Shown here one piece after another: positions 11,002 through 21,593 of a stretch of 64,000 nucleotides of DNA (positions are counted from its first letter, which is position 1; each line of letters starts with the position of its first letter). The position numbers and the translations under genes are program-made. Source of the stretch: Neopestalotiopsis rosae (lineage: Eukaryota > Ascomycota > Sordariomycetes > Amphisphaeriales > Sporocadaceae); assembly GCA_023078685.1 (NCBI GenBank), contig JALGAS010000002.1, positions 3,906,001 to 3,970,000 on the forward strand, written 5' to 3'. The notes under the pieces are model-generated. The model did no database searches. It saw only the letters and a program-made list of their open reading frames with translations, and was not told where the DNA came from.

Positions 11002-12114
11002 CGAGTCCAAGTATCGATTCCTCCCGCAGGAAACTTTTGATTTTCGCCTTCGCAAATCCGCGTCTTACATGAACAAGGCTGAAGGATGAACGTTGAAGTG
11101 TTGTGATAGCCTTGCATTCTTCCCCAGTCTGGGTCAGAAATAGTAAGATCCACTTGAAAAGCAAGGCGGAACTACCCGACAGGACAGACCAGACATTGGC
11201 GGCTCTCGCTGCGGAACGAGCCCCGTCCACGTTGGTGTTACCCCTCCATCAGATTGGCACAGCGCTGTGACGGTTGTACCTCCTGCGTAACAAGCGAGGC
11301 CGAGTCGCGGAGTGGCATGCTGACTCTTGCGGTCGATGACGATTGCTTCAGAAGTCCCTGCATATAATTCTGTAGCGTTGCTCTGGAGATTGGATAGACG
11401 GGATCATTCTGAGAATGACCCAATTATCTTGTTCATGCTTGTTGACCATGCTTTAGACAAGTTCGCTGACTTGTAGGGTCATGAACCGCTTGAGATGTTT
11501 TCCGGTCAGCCTAGAACTTGTGTAATAAATCGATATAGCTGCTTACAGAGTGGCTGCTTACAGTGAGCACAAAAGAGTGCAGGGTAGGTGGTAATAGATG
11601 AACGCCATAAGAATTCACAGCTGAGCATGCCATCTTTGCGACTGTACCACCTATTTGTCATCCAAGTAAGCAAACTCTGACTGTTCGTGTCGAAAGAAAA
11701 CGATCATTCAATTGGGCTCTGGTACCTTGCATCGTAAAAAAGTGCTCCAGTACAATTACATGCCGGTAGTATAAAACCCATATACCGGAAGGAGTCTTAC
11801 GATCGCAGCGGTGCAGTGGCCTGTTTTTAGCGGACTGGCCAAATCGAGGGGCCCAGCCATGCCAACAGTAGTAAACCCTGCAGCCCAAGAAAAAAAATAA
11901 TCACCTTAAAAACGATCGAGTTAGCAGCGTTCGATCTTTGAGTCACCGACGTCGGGCATACATATGGAAATCGAGGAAAAAAAGACAGAGGCACTACACC
12001 GAGTCAACACTGGGGAATAGCAGAACTTCTACATTCCAATTCTCTTTCCTGGGCCTCGTGCATACGAATTCTATACAGCAGCTGCATTCTTTTTTTCTGC
12101 TTTGCGCTCCAATC
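11002..12114. other. Divergent promoter region, lipoate ligase / chorismate synthase
   Basis: About 1.1 kb between divergent starts, with no coding frame I can support. It contains the CPC1-type site listed separately and CT-rich sequence immediately before the chorismate synthase ATG. Confidence 0.45.
11939..11945 (+). promoter_or_regulatory. Gcn4/CPC1-type site TGAGTCA
   Basis: A perfect TGASTCA heptamer lies 170 bp upstream of the chorismate synthase ATG. This is the binding consensus of Gcn4 and its filamentous-fungal homologues CPC1/CpcA, which induce amino-acid biosynthesis genes on starvation. The sequence match is direct; the regulatory role is inferred from the target gene. Confidence 0.5.
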
Positions 12115-13446
12115 ATGTCCACATTCGGCAACCACTTCAGGGTCACCACGTATGCGCAACCCCCCCAAACTACCCCTCCAAAATATTTGCTCGCTGTATC
12201 CAAGACGTCCCGTATCGCATACTGACATTGCTTCCTTGTGCGCAGCTATGGTGAATCCCACTGCCGCTCCGTCGGCTGCATCATTGATGGCTGCCCGCCC
12301 GGCATGGAGCTCACAGAGGCCGACATTCAGCCCCAGATGACCAGAAGACGGCCAGGTCAGTCCGCCATCACGACTCCGAGAAACGAGAAGGATCGCGTGC
12401 AGATCCAGTCCGGTACCGAGTTTGGCGTTACTCTGGGCACTCCCATTGGCCTCATGGTCATGAACGAGGACCAGCGCCCCAAGGACTACGGCAACAAGAC
12501 CATGGATCTCTACCCCAGACCCAGCCATGCCGATTGGACCTACCTCGAGAAGTATGGTGTCAAGGCCAGCAGCGGTGGTGGCAGAAGCTCAGCGCGCGAG
12601 ACCATCGGCCGTGTCGCTGCTGGTGCCGTTGCCGAAAAGTACCTGAAGATTGCCCACGGCATTGAGATCACTGCCTTCACGACATCCGTCGGCCCCGTCC
12701 ACATGTTCCCTCCCACCGCCGAGGCGCCCACGCCCAGCCAGAACCCCGAGTTCCTCAAGCTCATTGAGACCATTGACCGCGAGACCGTCGACAAGTTCCT
12801 GCCCGTGCGATGCCCCAATGAGGACGCCACGAGGAGGATGGAGCAGTGCGTCGCCGACTTCAGGGACAGGGAGGACAGCATCGGCGGAACCGTGACCTGC
12901 GTCATCCGCAACGTCCCCAGCGGCCTGGGCGAGCCCTGCTTCGACAAGCTCGAGGCCAGCCTGGCGCACGCCATGCTCAGCATCCCCGCCACCAAGGGCT
13001 TCGAGTTCGGCTCCGGCTTTGGCGGCTGCGAGATCCCCGGCTCCCAGCACAACGACCCCTTCATCCGCGCCCCTGACTCCTCGGCCCTTCCCGGCCTGCC
13101 GCGCTCCAAGCTCGCCACCAAGACCAACAACTCGGGCGGCGTCCAGGGCGGCATCACCAACGGCGCCCCCATCTACTTCCGCGTCGCCTTCAAGCCCGCC
13201 GCCACCATTGGCCAGTCGCAGACCACCGCCACCTACGATGGCGAGGACGAGGGCGTCCTGGCCGCCAAGGGCCGCCACGACCCTTGCGTCGTGCCCCGCG
13301 CCATCCCCATCGTCGAGGCCATGTCGGCGTTGGTGATCATGGATACCCTCATGGCGCAAATGGCTCGCATTGGTGCAAGAAGCCATCTTCCCCCGTTGAG
13401 CTCGACCGTGCCTCCGTCTAGTAATGGTGTCTCGAGTGGATTGTAA
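12115..13446 (+). CDS. ARO2: Chorismate synthase
   Basis: Exons 12115-12149 and 12246-13446 are separated by a 96-nt intron (GTATGC...CGCAG) and encode 411 residues. The enzyme makes chorismate from EPSP by 1,4-trans elimination of phosphate, using reduced flavin; this is the last shikimate-pathway step before aromatic amino acids. The short first exon supplies the canonical start [12 protein letters not shown]. The three family signatures are present: [19 protein letters not shown] near the N-terminus, [18 protein letters not shown] about residues 125-145, and [18 protein letters not shown] about 345-362. Codons are strongly GC-ending, typical of a highly expressed gene, and this produces long antisense frames that should be ignored. 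Confidence 0.96.
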
Positions 13447-13643
13447 GGAGTAAAATGAAAAGCGATTTGTCTGTTTAGATAGCTGCGAATAAGAAAAAAG
13501 TTAGAACATGGTTTTTGAAATCCTAGAATTCTTCGCGATCCCAAGAGCCACCGTTTTGATTCTCCAGATGAGATTGGAGTTGGTGGAAGATCACTTCCTA
13601 GCATGCAAACTCGAGAGAAGTTCCTCGAAAGTAAGAGTGAACA

Positions 13644-13870
13644 TCGCAAGAAAATCGTGATACACGCAAGAAAACTTCGAATACGCAGAGAAACATCAAA
13701 TACGCAGAGAAAAATCGATCATCGAATACGCAAAGAAACATCAATCATTGAATACGCATGAAATCACCGAATACGCAACAAATCTTCGAATACGCAAAGA
13801 ATCATCGAAAACGCACGAAAACATGGCATACGCAAGAAAACACCACGTACGCAAGAAAACAGTACACAGG
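13644..13870. repeat. Degenerate 19-bp minisatellite (ATACGCAAAGAAACATCGA-like)
   Basis: ATACGCA-type cores recur at about 13664, 13681, 13700, 13726, 13752, 13770, 13789, 13809, 13828 and 13847. Most spacings are 18-20 bp; two are about 26 bp. Each core is followed by a GAAA-rich stretch. About ten to eleven imperfect copies lie 200 bp downstream of the chorismate synthase stop. No continuous frame crosses the array. Confidence 0.75.
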
Positions 13871-14286
13871 CAAGCAAACGTGGTATATGCCGGCGATAAC
13901 TGTAAGACTCATTCGATGTATCCCTTAGAAAGTCAGTTGCGGTACGAACATTCAGATATTCCACTTGCCTTTCGATCCATCCCTGATATTTCCCATCATC
14001 CACTGTTTACTGTCACGACATCATCAAAGTCTTGTGCTATCATTCCAAATTTTGGCGAACAATTGACTGCTTGTTCATTTTGTATCTGTGGTATCTGAAA
14101 AACATTCCTTAAAAGCATTGCTATTGCTGTGGAACTTGACATCTCATTCTGTGATGTAGTACCGGGTATCATTGTGGGAAACAAAAGACCTGCACCCTGT
14201 ACCGTAAAGCTTCCCTAGTTGCACTCCGTGAGTGCCAAAAGCCTTCTTCTTCTTAAACCATTCCGTACTGCAGTTCCCTGCTTCAA

Positions 14287-14412
14287 AGCATTCCGTATCG
14301 TGAGAGCATTCCGTGTCATGATGGCATTCCGTATCGTGAGAGCATTCCGTATCGTGAGAGCATTCCGTATCGTGAGAGCATTCCGTATCGTGAGAGCATT
14401 CCGTATCATGGT
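14287..14412. repeat. 18-bp minisatellite, seven copies
   Basis: Seven back-to-back 18-bp units (AGCATTCCGTATCGTGAG) run from 14287 to 14412. The second and third units carry a few substitutions and the last diverges. The unit length is a multiple of three, so frames stay open across it. On the minus strand an ATG-started frame of 152 codons (14602 down to 14144) reads the array as a repeated hexapeptide HDTECS, rich in possible metal ligands. It starts only 38 bp past the stop of the upstream same-strand gene. I have no independent evidence that it is translated. Confidence 0.85.
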
Positions 14413-14639
14413 CATTCCTCTTATCGGCATCGCGTTTATCGTCATGGCCGTTGTTCGTTAATGCATAGCGTGTGCCTCTATTCTGTAAAGGCTTGTGGTG
14501 ATTGAAACACCAAATGGTTGTGTGTCGTCGTGAATGATGTCTTCTGTGCATCATGAGCCTTTTCTCAGGCGTGTGTGTCTTCTTCATGCTCGGTATATGC
14601 ATGGGATGATCGGTTCGTGGGAGACATTATCGTAACGTC

Positions 14640-16228
14640 TTACAGCTGGGGACGGCCGGTGCGACGCATGACTGCGTTATAAGCCCCCAGTTCCATGGTG
14701 GCTTCGGGACCGTTGATGGGCTCATTGGCTTCCCACTTTTGCTGGACGATGGCAATCTTCACGATGCATTGGATCGTAGGAGTTCTGGTCGAGAGAACAT
14801 GAATTAGCAGATACTCAACCAAGGAAAGATGAAATCATGTCGTAGAAGAGAGGTTAGAAGAAGAGGTAATGTTTGAGTGAAGTTGATTGGGTTTGGGAAG
14901 GATGATGTCTGTTTACTGACCTGTGGTGCATATCTCGGTCGAAGGCTGCACGAGTCTGCACCGGGGAGCCGTCTGCTTGCGACATATGCTGCAAGCAGTC
15001 CCACAAGATCTGCTTGGTAGTGGTCAAGTGCTCCTTGATAGTGGGCTCAGCACTCTCATCCCAGGCGAGCTGGGAGTTGTCCCTCTGGAACCAGTAGTGG
15101 CTATCAAAGGACTCCGCGTTGAGGTAGCCTATGGCCAGAGAGCGGACCACAGCCAGTAGGTCTTCCCACTTCTGTGTATCAGGTAGTGGCAGGTAAAACT
15201 CTCTACCTACACGACGGTATACATGGACCGTCTTGGTGAACAGGTTGACCCTGCGCTGTGTAAGCTGGATAGGGCGGCGCACCAGCTCTTTAATTGCCGC
15301 GGAGTTCACTATAATACCTTATATTAGCAAGCATTATACTGCTAGAATAGTGGTAAATCCACTTACTTAGTGCTCCGAAAGCCTGACGGTCGAGGTTGAC
15401 TTCGACAACGTCGTTGCTGAAACGAGTAGGCACGAAGACATGTAGTGTCTTCAAGTCCTTGAAAACTGTTCCCGATAGCATGACCTCCGTAAAGAGGCCC
15501 GAATCCACAGGGTCCTCAGGTACGACAGCCTCAAAGTTTATCATTACGTTCTGCGCGAACTTCAGGATAGCTTTTGACGACTGTGGATACTCATTGGGGG
15601 CAAGATCAGTTAGGAACACGTAATCTCTCCAAGGTTGGACTACTGTATTGACAGTAGTTACGCTGTTGGTGGTGCCGTTGGTGGTGCCATTGGTGGCACG
15701 GACAGGTGACAGGGTAGCCACGATAATGTGGCGAAGTGCCTCCTTCCGCCAATGGTGGCTAACATGTGCCACGGCGGGTAGTCTTCGCAAGCTGTTACCG
15801 CCGTTCTCATTAATGATTTGGACTCGAGGTCCGTAGGCATCGTAATGGTTATCGACTGCATGCTCGATGATTTTCTCTCGTATCTCAGTTGGAAGAATGT
15901 TGAAGAGAGAAGGCTGAGCAACTTCCTTGGTCTGATCCTGGTCTTGGGCTGCGTGCTTGTCACCGTCGCCTACAGGGAGGTCAAGATCTGTGAGAGGTTT
16001 GGCTTTGCCGAGGTCCAGGTTACTGAGAAACTTCAGCGCTTCCTCACGGGTCTCAAGCGCACGACCAGCCTCGTGATAGGTATCTATGACGCTGAGACTG
16101 GCGCGAAGATCTAGCGCCTGAAGGGAGGAAGATGCCGAACGACGATTTGGTGATGGAACCATGCTGAGAATCAGACCACTCACCAGCAGCGACATGCTGC
16201 TCAAGGGCTGAACAGGAAATGGACTCAT
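14640..16228 (-). CDS. Hypothetical protein with LPTEIREKI (F-box/2EXR-like) motif
   Basis: Three exons (16228-15367, 15308-14921, 14784-14640) give 464 residues. The introns are 58 and 136 nt (GTAAGT...ATAG and GTCAGT...CCAG) and the frame sum is exact. After a hydrophobic, Ser-rich N-terminus there is LFNILPTEIREKIIEHAVDN, resembling the F-box or 2EXR-type start of many fungal hypothetical proteins. A weakly conserved alpha/beta body with HVSHHWRKEALRHII follows. No catalytic motif is recognised. The frame extends upstream to 16363, but only from a TTG. The gene sits inside a repeat island with tandem arrays on both sides, so it may be lineage-specific. Confidence 0.6.
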
Positions 16229-16510
16229 GTTGTAGGCAGACGTCGTGTCTGAGGAAGGTGCTAACGATGTGAGGAGGGTGGTGTTGCGTGAGGGTGTAGT
16301 GGAAAAGGTGGTGTGTACAGTGATGGTGATCTCCGTCCTTGCAAAGAAACAAGAAGATGGCAAATGATGGATGTTGGAAAAAGGAAAGGGTGTAGACTTG
16401 GGAAAGGAGGCTACTTAAATACTTTGGAAAGAATTAAAATTAGTAGGAGATGCGAGTCTGTCCGGCTGCTGAGTGAATTGATTCTTCTCTTTTAGCGCGA
16501 AGAAATCCGA

Positions 16511-17050
16511 TTATTCTTCTCGAAAGTCGATTCTTTTCTGCGGCCTAGGCCCTCGCTCAGCTGGCTCGATTATTCTCTGCAGCTTTGGATCTTGCCCCAG
16601 GGCGGGTTTCTTGTCTGTGGCTTGGATTGTTGATGAGATATTCGATTTTTTCCAAGAGAGTTGGTTGCTGTTGGCAGATTGGATACTTGGCAAGAGAGTT
16701 GATTCTTGCCCGCAACTTAGATTGTCTATTGCTGGAACTCTGACCGGAGAATCAGGTTTCTGCTTGTAGAGTAGGTTCCTGCCACGAGAGTTGATTCTGG
16801 CCCGTAGGTTGGGTTCTTGCGCGTATTGAGATTGTCTCCTACGGATATGATTGGCTTCCGGAGCTGTGGCCGGAGCTTGGGCCGGAGCTTGGACCGGGGC
16901 CGGGATCGGGTCCGGGTCCGGAGCCTGTTGTATAACCTTCCGGAGCCGTCCGGAGCCCAATTGTATTTATAGGTCGAAATTCGCCAGAGGGCTGGGTTCT
17001 TGCCAACCGGACGAAAGTACAAATTGTATAAAGGAAGTCTATAACGTTTC
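16511..17050 (-). repeat. 57-bp degenerate tandem repeat, decayed repeat-protein coding sequence
   Basis: Read on the minus strand, five consecutive 19-residue units lie in one frame between about 16840 and 16555. They share a core of Gln, then Glu/Lys/Asp, Pro/Ser and hydrophobic residues (for example AQEPNLRARI, GQDPKLQRII). A further recognisable unit (VGKNPALWRI) lies upstream near 17010, but in another frame. A Pro/Ala-rich insertion separates the two parts. The five-unit frame (16960-16511) has no ATG and is closed by a stop just upstream. This pattern fits a once-coding repeat gene broken by frameshift. Confidence 0.5.
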
Positions 17051-17844
17051 GCAGTAGTTTTTCGCCTTATTGCTATAATGTCGTCTCTCGTCTCAAGTCT
17101 CAAAAGTTCTGTATCCGGACCTATCAGGCTGTTCATGTGGTTGCACAATATTCTCTACTGGTAGAGAATAGTAGTCCAGTTCCAATGAGTGGCTGTGATT
17201 GGAAAGCAGCGGATTTGAAACGATTTGAAACAATCTGTGTTCGTGAGCTGACAAAGACTCAGGCTGCGCGTGACAATCTGAATAATGCCTGTGACTCAAA
17301 TGGGTCCGGTCATCCAGCTAGAGTTACTGCTGGCCCACTAATGAGAATCAGATTTTTACAGACAGGGTGATTGCCTAGGTCGACTAGGACAAGAAGTCTG
17401 AAATCTAAAATTTTTCTGGGCAGGTAGGTCAGTAGTTGTGCAAAGAAAGAACCGGGGCAGGTACAGTTGACGTTACTATCGTGACTTTTGCGCTCTTGGG
17501 ACGTCCCTTGGGGTCAAAAATGGCAGGCGCAGAAGTCGTCGTCGGCGTAGGGCTGATCAGCCCTGAAGTCCAGATGATCATCGTGAACGCTGGTGGCGAC
17601 GATGACGACGACGTCGAGTGCGAATATTGGTGGCGACGAGAGTGGTGTCCACTTCAAATTTCTTGTCGTCGGCACGAGCATTATGAAGTTTGGATGTAGA
17701 TGACGACGGCAATAACAACCCCGAGATATTGGTGTTGGATGGCGACGATGATTTGAAGTGACAAAGAAATTGTGGCGGCGAGGATTACTTGAAAGTCAAG
17801 ATAGGATGAAAACCGTTTGTAGGTGAGCAGAACGGATGGATTCA
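17051..17844. other. Spacer between two decayed repeat arrays
   Basis: No gene recognised. The part around 17590-17780 is rich in GACGA/GGCGA trinucleotide-like runs and contains a near-repeat of TTTGAAGTG/CACTTCAAA; no frame spans it. Confidence 0.35.
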
Positions 17845-18634
17845 GAAAAGCAGAAGCAGTGTCGCCGAGAAAAGGATGACCAGAACTACCTTCAACGAAA
17901 ATTTGGGGTTGAACAGATTATCGTCACAAAGTCGGCATATGGTTACCCGGAGAGGCAGCCCCTGGTGGTCAATATGTAATAACCTGGCCATGCATGAGTA
18001 TGAATGGAAATACCTATTTGGTATTCAGCAGCTAGTTGTTATATTCGAGCGTAATTACCCGGAGCACAAGCCCCTTGAGGTTGTCATAAAGTGCCATACC
18101 AAGACAAGCGAACATGAAAGGAAATATTTATATGAATATAGACTCGGGAGTCAAGAGTTGGTTATAATAGAATCCGAAGGCAATTACCTGGAATGCAAAC
18201 TATCGATGAAACGCATGCAACGAATAAATATGTATGAAGCTGCTCGGAATGTACTTCTGGGACTAGATAGTTGGTTGTCACGAAACCCCAGAGGCGATTA
18301 CCTGGATTGCAAACCCCTAGTGCTATAGATTGGAATTGATCATGCTCCCTTGAAATGGATGTGATTAATAAAGACAAGAAGGTGATAGGACGTGAAAAAA
18401 CAGGTTGAGTCACCTAGAGGGTCCGCCCTTTATGCTGGATTTGTGGTGAGTACGGATTGTATGGAATGGCAAGTGATATATGGAAGATAACTTTGGCAAT
18501 AGGCCGGTCGTCGGCGATTGACCAAGAAAGACTACCCGGAACCTAGCCCCCTAAGAAGAGTTGCCAACCTACGAAGAAGGAACAACAACGTTACCTGGAA
18601 TATGAGTACGGTCGGCCCCAAAGAGTGACAAACT
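17845..18634 (+). repeat. 120-bp degenerate tandem repeat, decayed repeat-protein coding sequence
   Basis: About six to seven units of about 120 bp (40 codons) begin near 17873, 17993, 18113, 18233, 18353, 18453 and 18575. Each has a YL-rich start, a G-x-Q core with hydrophobic residues, and a close resembling NYLECKPL (ATTACCYGGA...CAA.CCCCT in DNA). Three central units are in one frame (17876-18328). The first unit is in a second frame, as are the last ones, and some contain stops. The similarity is visible in protein as well as DNA, so the array was probably coding before frameshifts accumulated. No known family is recognised. Confidence 0.55.
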
Positions 18635-20464
18635 GAAAATCGTCTGAAGAGCGCTTCTCAGAAAATGAGGAACATGTAGCCATGGAGTGATTTTCTTCCT
18701 TGAGAACGAATATTCGAACTCTGGCCTTCGTCTGAACTACATACATCACACTTCTTGAGATCATACAATAACGTATCCTGAAAGGAATCATCCGCGAGAG
18801 ACTGAACTAATTGATTAGTTGACTGTGCGTCAAAGGTGGCTATTCCTGATTGACAAAATGCAAACAAATTGTGAGTGGTTTGATGCACATTGTTACTTTA
18901 GTGCAGACTAAATATGGTCTGCTCGTGTCATTCTCCAATTCATCACTCCGCATGAATGAAAGGGCCTTCAGAATCTAGAATATGGTTGATCTGATAAGGA
19001 ACAGTGCAAACCATATAGCATATGCTCTATTTCATGATATACATCAAGCTTGGTGCATACATTGTGCGGAAGAATATGCCAATATCATTCTGCCATACCA
19101 TGAATTCATCCACACGTGATAGAGCTTGGCATAATGCCGACAATTGATTATGGCAATTAGATCTCATGATGCACTCATTGTTCCTGCTTTCATCTTGCAG
19201 GAAAGCAGCGCCAAGCGACTTGTCGCAATTGAAGTTATGCCTGCCATCAAGTAAAACGCTGAGTAGGTGTGTGAGTGACGAACCGTCCATTAAAAACCAA
19301 TTTGGGTGACCTTCACTGCATGCATGCATGGCTTGTGATGTGTAATGAATCGGAATGATAATGGAAACGTGTTACCTTTGTGTATTTGAATCTACCCGGA
19401 TAGTAGTGTGCATAGAACATGTCTCTGAATCTCCTCTCAAGATGAAGGCTGTTGAAATTGTTTCACAGAAGCCATACATAATAAGCTCTGCCATGATTCA
19501 ATCACCACAAGGTCTTTCATGGGCATGCATTACGTGTCCGTTCGGTGGTTAATGGATGCTAGTCTTCATAAGCAGTCACTATAGGCAAGAAAGATACACC
19601 AGTCACTAGAGAAAGAGACCAAATATGCATTATATATGATATTCCAATTCGGTATACAATGAGCGAGACTTTTCTGGCTATTGCATTCACTATTTCTTTG
19701 ATGGTGATGATGTGGTTCCGTGTATATTGTTTTTTACCTGTATTGAAAGTCATACACGGCTCAAAGCAGCGACTCATCAATTCGGGGGTGAGGCTGCAGT
19801 GCATATGTCTTTGTGGCGAGTAGTATGTGTGCTGTGTATGGTCATGGTGGTATGCCTAGGTCCAACATAATACATACGTATTGGCATTCCAAGGAGGAGG
19901 TCTTGCAGTGTTGCACCGCCATCCGCCAGGCCGCCAACCGAGGCCGGGACTTTTTTTTGAGGCGGGACAAGGATTGCTACAGGTGTACTGTGTAGAGTTT
20001 GAGTACCTGACACCTAGCTTGCCTGGCTGCTAGCTAGCCCGCCACATGCACTTTTGCATGTGCAGGTACGTATCTTGTACATCATGTGGACCCCATTCAA
20101 CTAAATTGAAGCTGCCCTGCCGCTACGTACTAAACACATCGCCATCCAGTCCAAGAAGCCCAGATCCAAGCCTCAAGGACGACGCATACATTCACTTGGT
20201 ATCTACCACACCAGCAGTGATCATCTGCTCTTGGCTACGGTTGTTGTCGTCACCCCTCCTATGATGGCTCACGTTTAACCACCTAGCCTTCCTCGTTACT
20301 GTGCCTTCTTTAATACTGCGTTGACCCGCTGCCGCATCTGTCCATCTGCCCACCAACGAATGCGACCATCGATCCCGTAGTCGCGAACCAACGCACTACC
20401 AAATACGCGACGAATACACACCGCTGCTGTCTTGGTTGACCACCTGCAGCTTCACCTATACATA
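18635..20464. other. Gene-free interval upstream of cis-prenyltransferase
   Basis: About 1.8 kb with only short frames lacking motifs. The first kilobase is AT-rich with scattered stops; the last 300 bp become CT/CA-rich, as expected for the 5' UTR of the next gene. Confidence 0.4.
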
Positions 20465-21593
20465 ATGTCTTCTGGAACGTACACATCGTCACTGAGCAAA
20501 TGGCTCCTCACTTCGCCGCCCATAGAATGGGCCTTGAAGAATGCGAGAGAGCTGCTCATTGGCACTTTGCGACAAGGTCCCATACCGCAACATGTCGCCT
20601 TTGAGATGGACGGCAACCGCCGATTCGCCCAGAACCACCGAATTGAAGCTATCGAGGGCCACAATCTCGGGTTTGAAGCACTAGCTCGTGTTCTCGAGAT
20701 CTGCTACAAGTGCGGCGTCAAGGTCGTGACGGTCTACGCCTTTAGTATCGAGAACTTTAATAGGCCCAAGTCAGAGGTTGGAGGGCTCATGAAGATGGCC
20801 AAGGTCAAGCTGGAACAACTATGTCAACATGGTGCTCTACTTGACCGCTACGGAGCTTGTATCCGCGTACTGGGAGAGAGGGACCTGATTCCAGACGACG
20901 TCTTGCCATTTGTTGACAGAGCAGTCGAGATGACCAAGCACAACAAAAAGTCCGTGTCCCTCCCTCGATATGTATTGCCCTTAAATTATGCATGAAGCTA
21001 ACCATAGTTGCAGTGCTGTTCTCAATATCTGCTTCCCTTACACATCGAGGGCCGAAATGACGGCCGCAGTAAAGGCCACTGTAGAGGAGTTCTCTGCGCC
21101 ACCAAACCAACCACAGACACCCTTCTCAGAGGCCAGAATCACACAGGCAATCAAGTCAAATCAGCTCAAGCATTCCGATTCTCAGCCCTCCCGGGAAGGA
21201 TCGCCAGACCTGAATGGCAAGTCCGACGTGGAAGACTCGGTTTCGACAGATACTACCCTAAACCCAGACTCTCCACGCCATGAGACGCAAGATTCGACGA
21301 ACAAGCCCGCAGAGTTCAGAGACAAGGAAACCATCACAGCCGAGACCTTGAGCAGGAACATGTACACTGGCGATTGCCCACCACTTGACATTTTCGTTCG
21401 CACCAGCGGCGTTATGAGACTCAGTGACTTTATGCTATGGCAATGTCATGAAGATACCCACATCTTCTTCCTGAAGTGTTTCTGGCCCGAGTTTGATCTG
21501 TGGCATTTTGTCCCCGTCCTGCTCGAATGGCAATGGCGGCAAAAGAAAATGGGCAGGGATGGGCGGCTTGGTAGGCGCGTCAAGACCGAGTGA
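20465..21593 (+). CDS. RER2: cis-Prenyltransferase (dehydrodolichyl diphosphate synthase subunit)
   Basis: Exons 20465-20949 and 21014-21593 with a 64-nt intron (GTCCGT donor, GCTAAC branch) give 354 residues. The protein is of the UPP/DHDDS (Rer2/Srt1) family, which extends FPP with IPP to the dolichol precursor at the ER. Key motifs are HVAFEMDGNRRFA (catalytic-type Asp about residue 49), YAFSIENFNRP, NICFPYTSRAEM just after the intron, and RTSGVMRLSDFMLWQ (about 291-305). An acidic, Ser/Pro-rich insertion of about 85 residues (about 190-275) separates the last two motifs. The start is the first in-frame ATG; the longer frame begins with TTG. RER2 and SRT1 paralogues cannot be told apart from this copy alone. 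Confidence 0.93.

Noticed and set aside
10985..11055. 18-residue N-terminal extension of lipoate ligase
   Set aside because: It requires a TTG start; the ATG at 11001 already gives a good mitochondrial presequence.
12540..13386. Antisense and alternate-frame ORFs over chorismate synthase
   Set aside because: Low-complexity products created by GC-ending codons of the real gene.
14287..14412. CRISPR-like array
   Set aside because: Units are directly adjacent with no spacers; it is a minisatellite in eukaryotic DNA.
14219..14461. Plus-strand frame with repeated FRIVRA hexapeptide
   Set aside because: Opposite-strand reading of the 18-bp repeat; no reason to favour it as a gene.
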